A stretch of 64,000 nucleotides of DNA from assembly GCA_014189435.1 (NCBI GenBank), contig CP050294.1:124001-188000 (forward strand), in the 5' to 3' direction. The stretch's first letter is position 1; every line of letters begins with the position of its first letter. Origin of the DNA: Mesorhizobium loti. GTDB lineage: Bacteria > Pseudomonadota > Alphaproteobacteria > Rhizobiales > Rhizobiaceae. Below the pieces are notes generated by a model. That model worked only from the letters and a program-made list of their open reading frames with translations. It made no database searches and was not told the DNA's origin. Both the position numbers and the translations under genes were made by a program. Below are positions 48,771 through 57,103 of the stretch, piece by piece.

Positions 48771-49370
48771 TCACGCAATTCCGACAAGACCCCTGGACTC
48801 CAGATCGACAGGGATTTCGCCATTCATGAAAGAGATCAGGACCCGGGCGCGCCCTGTAGGATCAAGCCTATCAAGGCGACCTATCAACTCCGCAAAAGGA
48901 CCTGATACAATTCGAACCGAAGATCCCGGCAAAAGGCCACCGCTGAAATCAAGCAGGCCGTCTTTGCCGGTCAATGCAATGAACCGCTCGACTAAGCCAA
49001 AAGGGACCGGAAGCGGCCTATCCCCTTGCGTGATCAAAGAGCGGATACCGATAGTCCCGTTGACAGAGCGCCAGCGTTGCTGAGTGACGTCGAAGGCTAC
49101 AAACATGTACCCGGGAAAATACGCTGATATTCGTTTTGAGAGCCGCCGGGCGTGACGAACTGTTCTCTCCCCACGTGGCACGAAAGAAGCAAAACCCTGC
49201 AGGCGAAGATGTTGTTCAGCTATGGACTCCTTACCCTGAAGTACGCCAGCCACATGCCAACGGACTCCAAGGTCGGCGCGTGCCTTCTCATGCTCGCCGT
49301 TGACGCCGGCTGCCGTCATCGGCACTTCAGACACGGCCATGGTCTCAGCCCGATTCCCTGTTCTATTCAT
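48771..49370 (-). CDS. NusG/RfaH-like transcription antiterminator
   Basis: 199 residues. After a variable 35-residue leader comes the NusG N-terminal domain (RWHVAGVLQGKESIAEQHLRLQGFASFVPRGERTVRHARRLSKRISAYFPGYMFVAFD) and a C-terminal KOW domain (GSSVRIVSGPFAELIGRLDRLDPTGRARVLISFM). Specialised NusG paralogues such as RfaH keep RNA polymerase processive through long surface-polysaccharide operons. Its place at the head of a 37 kb locus fits that role. ATG overlaps the preceding stop. Confidence 0.9.
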   Translation of the reverse strand: MNRTGNRAETMAVSEVPMTAAGVNGEHEKARADLGVRWHVAGVLQGKESIAEQHLRLQGFASFVPRGERTVRHARRLSKRISAYFPGYMFVAFDVTQQRWRSVNGTIGIRSLITQGDRPLPVPFGLVERFIALTGKDGLLDFSGGLLPGSSVRIVSGPFAELIGRLDRLDPTGRARVLISFMNGEIPVDLESRGLVGIA

Positions 49371-49611
49371 GTTGGTGGGCCATGCTCACCCGTTGACCAA
49401 TATACGCCGTCGCAAGCGTGAGCCTCTCAAAAGGGTCTCGCTTGCGTTGATCATAAATCTTGGCAAGCGGCAAAATATCCAGCAACTGGTCGGCTTTGGC
49501 AGGGTCTAATGCCGGGAAGTGGACTGTTTCGACGTCTTGATCTTCGGTCTTGGCCATTTCGTTATCCTTCTGGTCGACGATCTCACTGATGTGCGCATGC
49601 TCTTTTTGCAT
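49363..49611 (-). CDS. Small protein leading the polysaccharide operon
   Basis: 82 residues, charged, no membrane segment or signal peptide. I do not recognise the family. The C-terminal half (DPAKADQLLDILPLAKIYDQRKRDPFERLTLATAYIG) looks like a compact helical domain. The ATG follows AAAGGAG, and the stop overlaps the NusG-like start (ATGAATAG), so it is coupled to the antiterminator. It could be a regulator or a leader peptide; no stronger claim is possible. Confidence 0.55.
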   Translation of the reverse strand: MQKEHAHISEIVDQKDNEMAKTEDQDVETVHFPALDPAKADQLLDILPLAKIYDQRKRDPFERLTLATAYIGQRVSMAHQHE

Positions 49612-50002
49612 TGCACGAGGGCTCCTTTCGCGCTGGGCAAGCCAAGCGCCGAGTTTTCGTTCGCCGGTCGTTATCTTCTCTACCGTTTCTCACTAGTCGA
49701 GGATGGCGATGTCACACGCGGCTTACCGAGTGCAAAATGACATGTACACGTTAGCACAGTATATAACTGTCCAAATAATTTTAGTTGTTAAGCTTATGCT
49801 ACATTGTGGCGCGCGCCCTTTACAATTTTGACGCGGTTATGATTTTGTCATTGCGGAAGATCTGAGCGTGCCGTTTCAGCCATACTCAAGTAATTACTCA
49901 CGCCCTTGTCAGGGGCAAGAATCCCTGAACCTATGGGGATTATGGATCGCACTGGCACCGTAACGTTAACCGGGCATCGATCAAAATGTGGGATCTGGCG
50001 GC
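49612..50002. promoter_or_regulatory. Upstream region of the polysaccharide operon
   Basis: Contains an AT-rich block (49741-49800) with a 13 bp dyad CAGTTATATACTG on the operon strand. No convincing -35/-10 pair was found. The stretch nearer 50000 is the left end of an IS6-family fragment. Confidence 0.4.
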
Positions 50003-50196
50003 ATGACCAGATTTTCCCGTGATCCTCTTTATCGTCGCCACCGATTTCCGGCGCAGGTGATTGCCCATGCCGTTTGGCTCTATTTCCGGTTTCCGCTCAG
50101 CCTGCGGATGGTCGAGGATATGCTGGCAGCTCGTGGCGTCATCGTCTTCTCACCAGACCGTGCGACTTTGGGCTGAGAAATTTGGCAGACACTTTG
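50003..50196 (+). pseudogene. IS6-family transposase, 5' fragment
   Basis: MTRFSRDPLYRRHRFPAQVIAHAVWLYFRFPLSLRMVEDMLAARG, then after a one-base shift SHQTVRLWAEKFGRHFG: the HTH end of an IS6 transposase, different from the complete IS6 copies in this window. It is cut off by the IS5-family element at 50197. Confidence 0.8.
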
Positions 50197-51308
50197 GGCG
50201 TTGGTGCGCGGATATGAAATCGAACGCATTTCGATCTTTAATGTAGTTGGTTATGCCTGCGTGACTTGACGCCGGATAGACTCCGGGCGTGCCCATGCCA
50301 GCATGCGGTTGAGAACGATGCAACCGATGGCAACCTCGGTCTGTTGAGCCGGAAGAGAGCGTGCTCGCAGGCCCCGTCCGATCAGCCCCTTGTATCGTCC
50401 GATGGCTGTTTCGCTCAGCGCCCGCTTGCCGTAGCCGGTGGCTGCCTGCCATTTCAGCCGACCGTCGCTGCGATTGCGGCAATGTGCTTGTCCCTTTTAC
50501 CAGGCGGTCCGGTATCACGGCTTTCCACCGCCGTGGAACGCGGTGGAATGACGATGTTCGCGGTTGCGCTGTGCTGCAGGATAGACCGATAGGTTGGCTT
50601 GCCGTCATAGGCTCCGTCGGCTGTGAACTGGTCGATCTCGCCGTCGATCTGATCGAGCAGCGGTGCCACCTGGGAAGGATCATCCGTGTCCTGATCTGTC
50701 AGCCTTTGGGCAATGATCGCGCCACTTTTGGCATCCACTGCCAGATGCAGCTTGCGCCAGTTGCGACGTGATCTGGCGCCATGTTTCTGCTCCAGCCATT
50801 GCCCGGCGCCGTAGACTTTCAATCCCGTGCTATCGACAAGCACATGCAGCGGGCCGTCCGGCAGCGGCGGGTTTCGTCGGGCTGATGGCTCCCACTTCTG
50901 TGCCCGACGGCTCAGCGTCGTATGATCTGGAACTGGGACTTTCAGCCCCATGAGATCCAGCAGCGAGTGGAGCAATCCCTCGGTCTGGCGCAGCCGCATT
51001 GCGAAGACGCAACCCAGCGTCAGCGCTGTCTCAATGGCGAGATCGGAATACCGGGCTTGGCCGCCGCGGGTCTTGCGTCGCGGAGCGCGCCATCCCGCCA
51101 GTGCCTCCGGCGTTACCCATAAGGTCAGGCTACCACGCCGGCGCAGACCTGCTTCGTAGTCACGCCAATTCGTCACCCTGAATGTCATCTTTCCGACGTG
51201 ATGACGACGATCTGCGTTGTGTTTGTACGGCATGGCACTCAAATCAAGCTGATTTCGATCCTGCCTGCCTATCGCCAAACCGTTGACAAAAGATCCATGC
51301 ACCAACGC
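50197..51308 (-). mobile_element. IS5-family element, transposase frameshifted
   Basis: 1.1 kb with terminal repeats GGCGTTGGTGC (left) and GCACCAACGC (right). The transposase starts MPYKHNADRRHHVGK at 51233 and reads VLVDSTGLKVYGAGQWLEQKHGARSRRNWRKLHL and DQFTADGAYDGKPTY, then needs a one-base shift near 50478 to continue DGRLKWQAATGYGKRALSETAIGRYKGLIG to VTQA at about 50253. It sits between an IS6 fragment and an IS66 fragment. Confidence 0.8.
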
Positions 51309-51557
51309 TACGCCGAACGCTTGCGCGACCTCGGTCACCGACGACCCCGCCGCGCTCGCTAGGTCGACCAACGCGCGCTTCTCGGTGCAACTCCACAGCC
51401 TTCGTTGCCGCACGCGCCCGGGCACCGTTGTAAGATCTTCGGCCGCCGCGGCGCCGCTTAACTCGGCGACCATATCGCCCCTTGCATGTTCCAATGTCAT
51501 GGCCCGAAACCTCCATGTTCATCGGCCTCTTGCAAGGTGCCTTGGCGCACCGCTTAC
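51309..51557 (-). pseudogene. IS66 right-end fragment with TnpA N-terminus
   Basis: Codes for the first about 65 residues of IS66 TnpA (MTLEHARGDMVAELSGAAAAEDLTTV), nearly identical to the full copy at 55856. It ends in the IS66 terminus at 51557. The rest was lost where the IS5-family element joins. Confidence 0.8.
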
Positions 51558-51582
51558 GATCTTGTCTTCACAGCGTTAAGTT

Positions 51583-51774
51583 TACGGTGCCCGTTTCAGC
51601 CATGACGCGACCGTGTTGGCATTTCGGTCGGGCAACAGATCGAGGACGCGGTTGCGCTCCAGATCGCAGATGATCGTTCCGTAGCGCTGCCCCTTGCGCC
51701 AGGCCCAGTCGTCGATGCCGACCACCCGCGGCGCGGCCGGCGGCTCGAACCCGGCTGCGCGGATCATCCGCAAC
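51583..51774 (-). pseudogene. ISL3-family transposase fragment
   Basis: LTLRMIRAAGFEPPAAPRVVGIDDWAWRKGQRYGTIICDLERNRVLDLLPDRNANTVASWLK matches the central D-containing part of ISL3 transposases. Both ends are missing; the right side abuts the IS66 terminus at 51775. Confidence 0.75.
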
Positions 51775-51856
51775 GTAAGCGATGCGCCAAGGCACCTTTC
51801 CCGAAATAGTGCTCTATAGTAGATAGTAGGAAGCCGTTGGTCCGCGTCGCCGCCGA

Positions 51857-52458
51857 TCACTGCGGATCGTCATAACGGGTGACGTAGTGGAGTTCGCGCA
51901 GGGCGGGGATGACGAGGGCGATGTCTTTGTAGGCCTCATGCTCGATGAAGCGCGCGGTCTCTGGCCCTGGCCTGGGCTTGCCGAGGACGGGCCGCCCCTT
52001 TTGTCGACGCAGTAGATCAGGATCGGCAGCAGCAGGCCGTGGTTGGGGTTGTCGAGGTCGAGTAGCCGTTTCCATTTTTTGATGTTGAGATTGATGGCCG
52101 CGTAGAACCCCTGGCACCACGGCCGCGGGTCGATGCCGCCGCTGGGCTTGGTGGCGAAACGGGGCGCATAATCCTGCGGTCTGTCGAAGAGCGTCTCGTT
52201 GATCCGGTTGTGGATCCTGGCGACGCTGGCAAACACGGCGTGATCGGTTGCAGATCCTTTGGCCAAGACGTCGCGCGGCAACCCCATGAGCGGGCACATC
52301 CAGTATTGCGGGTCCGGGAACCGCGGCCCGGTGACCGCCGCCGTTACGAAGCCATCCAGCGCCGACATCGTCCGCACCAGCGGGCGGGGGGCGGGTTTGA
52401 TGGCCATCCAGGCCTCGAGCGCCTCGTCCGACAGCGCCATGTCATCGATTGCGCTCAT
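51857..52458 (-). pseudogene. UPF0149/YecA-like passenger protein, frameshifted
   Basis: About 200 codons. MALSDEALEAWMAIKPAPRPLVRTMSALDGFVTAAVTGP and CQGFYAAINLNIKKWKRLLDLD are typical of UPF0149/YecA-like proteins. A one-base loss in the AAAAGGGG run near 51998 shifts the frame; the family C-terminus RFIEHEAYKDIALVIPALRELHYVTRYDD follows in the other frame. Its ATG overlaps the tnpC stop as ATGA, so it belongs to the IS66 element. Its function in transposition is not known to me. Confidence 0.7.
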
Positions 52459-52500
52459 GCCGCCAAGGAGAGCGGCATCGCTTGGCGGCGCACCCAATTC

Positions 52501-53899
52501 CATATGTGGACGGCTCCCACTTGCAAGTGTTTTTTGCGGATATTTTTGATCGGATCGCTTGCATCCATATGTGCGGCCTTTGTGTGTGGTCGCACATGAC
52601 CACTGGCCAAGATGGTTTCCGCAACGCGTGTTCCTAACACGGCAACGACCTCGAAAGGCCACTGGAATTGGCGGAGTGTCACGCGTCTTGGATCGATCGA
52701 TCGCACCATCTGCTTTTCTCTTGCAAGTTCACAGCATCAGCTCAACACGGTAGCATTTTTATCGTGCTCGCCGTGGTGGCCAATTTCCTAAATTGCCTGT
52801 GTTTGTTCTTCCGGTCGCCGGTACGTTTCGCCGCTCACCATAAGCTTCCAGGCAATTCGGGCGATCTTATTCGCGAGCGCCACCGCCACAAGCTTCGGTT
52901 TCTTCCGTTGCAGGAGTTCGATCAGCCATCGGGAAGCATGTCTGCTTCGACCTGTTCTGACATGCTGAAGAAGGGCAGTTGCGCCAACCACCAATATGCT
53001 CCTCAGCATTTCGTCGCCAGCTCGGGTGATCACCCCGAGCCTGATCTTGCCTGCGGTGGAATGGTCTTTGGGCGTGAGTCCTATCCAAGCGGCAAAATCG
53101 CGACCTGACTTGAACGTTCGGGGATCTGGGGTCTTCATCATCAAAAGCGACGCGCCGACCGGTCCGACACCCGGAATTTCGGCCAGGCGCCTGCTGCATT
53201 CATCGGAGCGATGCAACGCGGTTAATTTCTCCTCGACGACTTTCGTTTCGGCAAGCAAGTCTCGATACTCAACGCCATGCATGGCAAAGAGCTCGCGGGC
53301 CAATTCAGGCAGGGCTTGATCGGCCGCAATGCGCTCCAATAGCGGTTCGATCCGGCACATGCCGGTGGCCGCGACGATGCCGAACTCCATGGCAAAACCG
53401 CGAATAGCGTTGGCAAGCTGTGTCCGATTGCGGATGAGTCTCTCTCGCACACCGACCAGCATTAACGAAGCCTGCTGTTCCGCGCTCTTTACCGGCACGA
53501 AGCGCATGGTGGGTCGGCTCATCGCCTCACACAAGGCTTCCGCATCCGCCGCGTCGTTCTTGCCGCGCTTGACATAAGGCTTGGCCAATTGCGGCGCGAT
53601 CAATTTTACGTCGTGGCCAAAGGAACCTAACAACCTCGCCCAATGATGAGAGCCACCGCAAGCTTCGAGTGCGACGGTGGTCGGTGGTGCTTTCTCGAAG
53701 AATTTCACCATCTCCCTACGCGAAAGCTTCTTGCGCAGGATTGGTTGCTCGGCTGCGTTCACGCCATGCAATTGGAAAACGCTCTTTGACGTATCGACAC
53801 CAATTCGGATAATCTCTTCCACGGACGGTCTCCCTCGATTGAGCTTTCAACGAACTCATTCTGGCACATCGCGATGCCGTTGGGAGCCGTCCACCCCAA
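52501..53899 (-). mobile_element. IS110-family element C inside IS66 tnpC
   Basis: 1399 bp. Joining 53900 to 52500 restores an uninterrupted tnpC frame of 528 codons, which fixes both ends to within a base or two. Subterminal inverted repeats are GGACGGCTCCCA and TGGGAGCCGTCC. Confidence 0.85.
52788..53822 (-). CDS. IS110-family transposase C
   Basis: 344-residue DEDD transposase, intact: [59 protein letters not shown] for the RuvC-like domain, then LAEIPGVGPVGASLLMM and GRDFAAWIGLTPKDHSTAGKIRLG for the C-terminal domain. Distinct from the A and B elements at 31-38 kb. Confidence 0.92.
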   Translation of the reverse strand: MEEIIRIGVDTSKSVFQLHGVNAAEQPILRKKLSRREMVKFFEKAPPTTVALEACGGSHHWARLLGSFGHDVKLIAPQLAKPYVKRGKNDAADAEALCEAMSRPTMRFVPVKSAEQQASLMLVGVRERLIRNRTQLANAIRGFAMEFGIVAATGMCRIEPLLERIAADQALPELARELFAMHGVEYRDLLAETKVVEEKLTALHRSDECSRRLAEIPGVGPVGASLLMMKTPDPRTFKSGRDFAAWIGLTPKDHSTAGKIRLGVITRAGDEMLRSILVVGATALLQHVRTGRSRHASRWLIELLQRKKPKLVAVALANKIARIAWKLMVSGETYRRPEEQTQAI

Positions 53900-55508
53900 C
53901 ACGGCATCAGCTCATCCCATCGCGAGGCTGGCCAGTCGTTCTGGATGCGCTCGGTGACATCGGCCATGTAGGCTTCGGCATCGACGCCGCAGAGCTTGCA
54001 GGTCTCGATGATGCTGAGCATGACCGCTGACCGCTCCGCCGCGGCGAAGTTGCCCGAGAAAAGCCAGTTGCGTCGGCCGACTGTAAATCCACGAATGGCC
54101 CGCTCCGCGATCAGGTTGTCGGGCTCGAGCTGGCCATCGTAGAGGAAGCGATTGAACGCGCGCCATCGTCTGGTGCCATAGGCGAAGGCCTTCGCAATAT
54201 CCGCATGGCGCGACAAACCGTTGCCCTGGCGCGTGAGCTGTCGTCGCAGCGCCCGGACCAGTGGTCGGGTCCGACTTCGTCGTGCGGCCAATCTCTCGGC
54301 GGGCGGGAGTCCCCGTATCTCTTCCTCGATCCGGTAGACCGCCTGGATACCGGCCATCGCCGTCGTGCTGAGCTCGGTCGGCTGGCTGTCGTGAACGTCG
54401 AATATCTTGCGACGCAGATGGGCCAGGCAGGCTGCTTCTCGAATGGCGCCGCCCTTGTAGAGCTGGTTATAGCCGCTGAATCCGTCGGCTTGGAGCGTGC
54501 CGGCAAATCCGGCGAGTTCGCTCATCACGCTCTCGCCGGCGCGGCCCATGGTGGCGCGATACCAGGCGATCGGCGGCTCCTTCGAACCCGAGTTGCGGTC
54601 GTCGGCGACATAAACCCAGAGCGCGCCCTTGTGTGTCTTGCCGGTGCCGGGCGCCAGGATCGGAAGCCGCGTGTCGTCGGTGTGAATCTTGCTGCGGGTA
54701 CGGCCGATCTCACGGATGCGGTTGTAGATGGGATCGAGCAAAGCGGCGGCGTAGCCGGCGCTGCGCGCAAGCGTGGAACGCTCGATATCGACGCCCTTGG
54801 CGGCCATCATCTGTACCTGACGGTAGAAGGGCAGATGATAACCCCACTTGGCCATCATGATATGGGCGAGCGCAGCATAGCTGAGCTTACCGCGTGCAAT
54901 GGCCTTGGCTGGTGCGGGCGCCTGGATGATTTTATCGCAGGTCCGGCAGCTGTACTTGGGTCTAATGGTCTCGATCACCTGCCAGGCCTGAGCCACCAGA
55001 TCGAGCATCTCGTCGCCATCTTCGCCCATGGCGCGAAGATCGCCGCCGCAGCCCGGGCAACATGCGCAAGAGGGCTCGCGAACGACCCGCTTGCGCGGCA
55101 GGTTCGGGTTGAGCTTACGCACCGGCAACACCCGCACCTTGTCGCTGTCCGCGACGATAGGCAGTTCGAGATCGGGCACGCTGGCGGCGAAATCGGTCTC
55201 GAGATCTTCGAGTTCGAGCTGCATCTGGCCGAGCTTCTCGGAGGAGCGGCCGAAGGCCTTGCGGTTGAAGCGATCGATCCGCAGCTGCAGGCGCTGGATG
55301 CGAAGCGCGGCCTCGGCGCGCTCTCTTCGCAGCTGCTCATCCCGTTCGGCAATGGCGATGTCACGGGCACAAACCGCCGCCTCCAGAGTGGCGATCCGGG
55401 CGAGGAAATCAGCGATGGAGGGAGCTTGTTCCGACACCCAAATTACATACCCGAAAGACCTCGTCTACGGAAGCAAAATCGACACAAAATCAATGAGAAC
55501 GGCCGAAT

Positions 55509-55859
55509 TTAGCCGGCCAGACGTGGTCGATAAATCTTGTTCGGCCGGCGCCAATCGATCCCGTCCAAAAGTAGCGAAAGCTGTGCCTTAGTGAGCGACA
55601 CGGTCACCTGATCCTTGGTGGTCGGCCAGGCGAAACAACCATCGGAAAGCCGTTTTGTAAAAAGGCAGAACCCCTGGTCGTCATGCGCCAAAACCTTGAT
55701 GATATGACCCTTGCGTCCACGGAAGCAGAAGATCGCGCCGGTATGCGGGTCGAGCGCGAGCACCTGCTGCACCATCCGCGCCAGGCTGTTGATCCCGCGG
55801 CGCATATCGGTCTCACCGCAGCACAAGTAAATCCGGTCGGTCGGCACCACTGTGATCAA
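55509..55859 (-). CDS. tnpB: IS66 accessory protein TnpB
   Basis: 116 residues: VVPTDRIYLCCGETDMRRGINSLARMVQQVL, IFCFRGRKGHIIKVLAHDDQGFCLFTKRL and VSLTKAQLSLLLDGIDWRRPN, the IS66 Orf2 family. The start is a TTG overlapping the tnpA stop as TTGA. Essential for IS66 transposition in known elements. Confidence 0.9.
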   Translation of the reverse strand: MITVVPTDRIYLCCGETDMRRGINSLARMVQQVLALDPHTGAIFCFRGRKGHIIKVLAHDDQGFCLFTKRLSDGCFAWPTTKDQVTVSLTKAQLSLLLDGIDWRRPNKIYRPRLAG

Positions 55860-56293
55860 CTGGTCAACTCCGCCAGGACGATACGTAGCGCCGTCGGATC
55901 GACGGTCCCCTCGATCCGCAATCGCGCGCCGTTCGGAAAGGCCACGACGATCCTGCCGGCCGGGTCCGGGCAATCGGCGACGGGACGCTCGACCTCGGGC
56001 AGATCGTTCACTTCGATCCGCGCGAAAGTTGCCATCGCCTGATCGGCCTCGAGCTCGCCGCCGGCCATCTGCTTGCGCCAGGCATAGAGCTGTGACGGAG
56101 CTACGCCGAACGCCTCCGCGACCTCGGTCACCGACGACCCCGCCGCGCTCGCCAGATCGACCAACGCGCGCTTCTCAGTGCAACTCCACAGCCTTCGTTG
56201 CCGCACGCGCCCGCGCACCGTTGTAAGCTCTTCGGTCGCCGCGGCGCCGCTTAACTCGGCGACCATATCGCCCCTTGCATGTTCCAATGTCAT
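55856..56293 (-). CDS. tnpA: IS66 accessory protein TnpA
   Basis: 145 residues, IS66 Orf1 family, with an HTH region (KRALVDLASAAGSSVTEVAEAFGVAPSQLYAWRKQM) and a C-terminal part NGARLRIEGTVDPTALRIVLAEL. A partial second copy lies at 51309-51557. First gene of the element, reading toward tnpB. Confidence 0.88.
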   Translation of the reverse strand: MTLEHARGDMVAELSGAAATEELTTVRGRVRQRRLWSCTEKRALVDLASAAGSSVTEVAEAFGVAPSQLYAWRKQMAGGELEADQAMATFARIEVNDLPEVERPVADCPDPAGRIVVAFPNGARLRIEGTVDPTALRIVLAELTS

Positions 56294-56350
56294 GGCTCGA
56301 AAACTCCATGTTCATCGGCCTCTTGCAAGGTGCCTTGGCGCATCGCTTAC

Positions 56351-56634
56351 CCGCAATCGGCAGAGACGGCCGGATGAAATGGCAGGTCTCCAACGGTTAT
56401 GGCAAACGCTCGCTGGTCGAGACCGCCATAGGGCGATACAAGTCCACCATCGGGCGGCGTTTGCGGGCACGGTCGCTTCCCGTTCAGCAGACCGAAGTCG
56501 CCATCGGCTGCGCCGTCCTCAACCGCATGCTTGCCTGCGCACGCCCGAAATCCGCCCGCCGCAAGGCGGCCACAGCATAGTCTGCCGCTTCAAAGATCGA
56601 CATCCGCTCAAGTCCGGACCCATGCACCAACGCC
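56351..56634 (+). pseudogene. IS5-family transposase, 3' fragment
   Basis: Encodes DGRMKWQVSNGYGKRSLVETAIGRYKSTIGRRLRARSL to KAATA and the element end CATGCACCAACGCC. Almost identical to the pieces at 11720-11998 and 61445-61720. Joined on the left to the IS66 terminus. Confidence 0.8.
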
Positions 56635-56926
56635 GTCCATATGCCACTTGCCGGTGACGGTCCGCTTGCGTTTGTTGAAACGCTCCAGAAGCTGGGGCGA
56701 GAAGTGGACGACCCAACGATGCACGGTGGAGTGGTCGACGTTCAGGCCTCGCTCGGCCATCATCTCTTCCAGATCACGCAAGCTCAGATTGTAGGCCAGA
56801 TACCACCGCACGCACTGAAGGATCACGGATCGATCGAAGTGCCTGCCTTTGAACATTGAGCGCTCCCGAAAATCGAAGAGCTGTCATGCCCCAGTCAAGT
56901 TACCGAAAAGTTTGCGACACATCCCC
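56635..56926 (-). pseudogene. IS6-family transposase, 5' fragment
   Basis: MFKGRHFDRSVILQCVRWYLAYNLSLRDLEEMMAERGLNVDHSTVHRWVVHFSPQLLERFNKRKR, reading from 56856 and cut at the first catalytic Asp (KWHMD) by the IS5 end. The IS6-type terminus GGGGATGTGTCGCAAAC ends at 56926. A third IS6 type in this window. Confidence 0.8.
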
Positions 56927-57103
56927 GATGGCGGCATCACCTTCAAATCGGCCGTAGCTGTCTTTGGTTGATAAAGGCCGCGTTGTTTGGCGTACTTTCA
57001 ACGCGATGCCCTCTCCTTGGCCTTGGCACGTTAAGTTTACGATGCCGTCGCCGGAGTTCCGCTGGCTCGAATTCCATCATTGATGGGAAGGCGGTTTCAT
57101 CAT

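Larger units (their letters stand above)
52455..55437 (-). pseudogene. tnpC: IS66 TnpC transposase, split by IS110-C
   Basis: The 5' part (53900-55437) has the leucine-zipper start (RIQRLQLRIDRFNRKAFGRSSEKL), the zinc finger (CACCPGCGGDL, YSCRTCDKII) and the DDE domain (IHTDDTRLPILAPGTGKTHKGALWVYVADDR, ADGFSGYNQLY, LEPDNLIAERAIRGFTVGRRNWLFSG). The last 15 codons (NWVRRQAMPLSLAA) lie at 52455-52500, on the other side of the insertion. The intact protein would be 527 residues, a normal TnpC. As it stands the last residues are replaced by IS110 sequence. Confidence 0.88.
51775..56350 (-). mobile_element. IS66-family element with UPF0149 passenger, interrupted by IS110
   Basis: Both ends carry GTAAGCGATGCGCCAAGGCA in inverse orientation (51775 and 56350). 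Gene order is tnpA, tnpB, tnpC and a UPF0149-like gene. A 1399 bp IS110-family insertion (52501-53899) splits tnpC. Without it the element is about 3.2 kb. No matching target duplication was seen, so one flank may have been rearranged. Confidence 0.78.

Noticed and set aside
54205..55512. 435-codon plus-strand frame opposite IS66 tnpC
   Set aside because: Antisense shadow of TnpC; the minus strand carries zinc-finger and DDE motifs.
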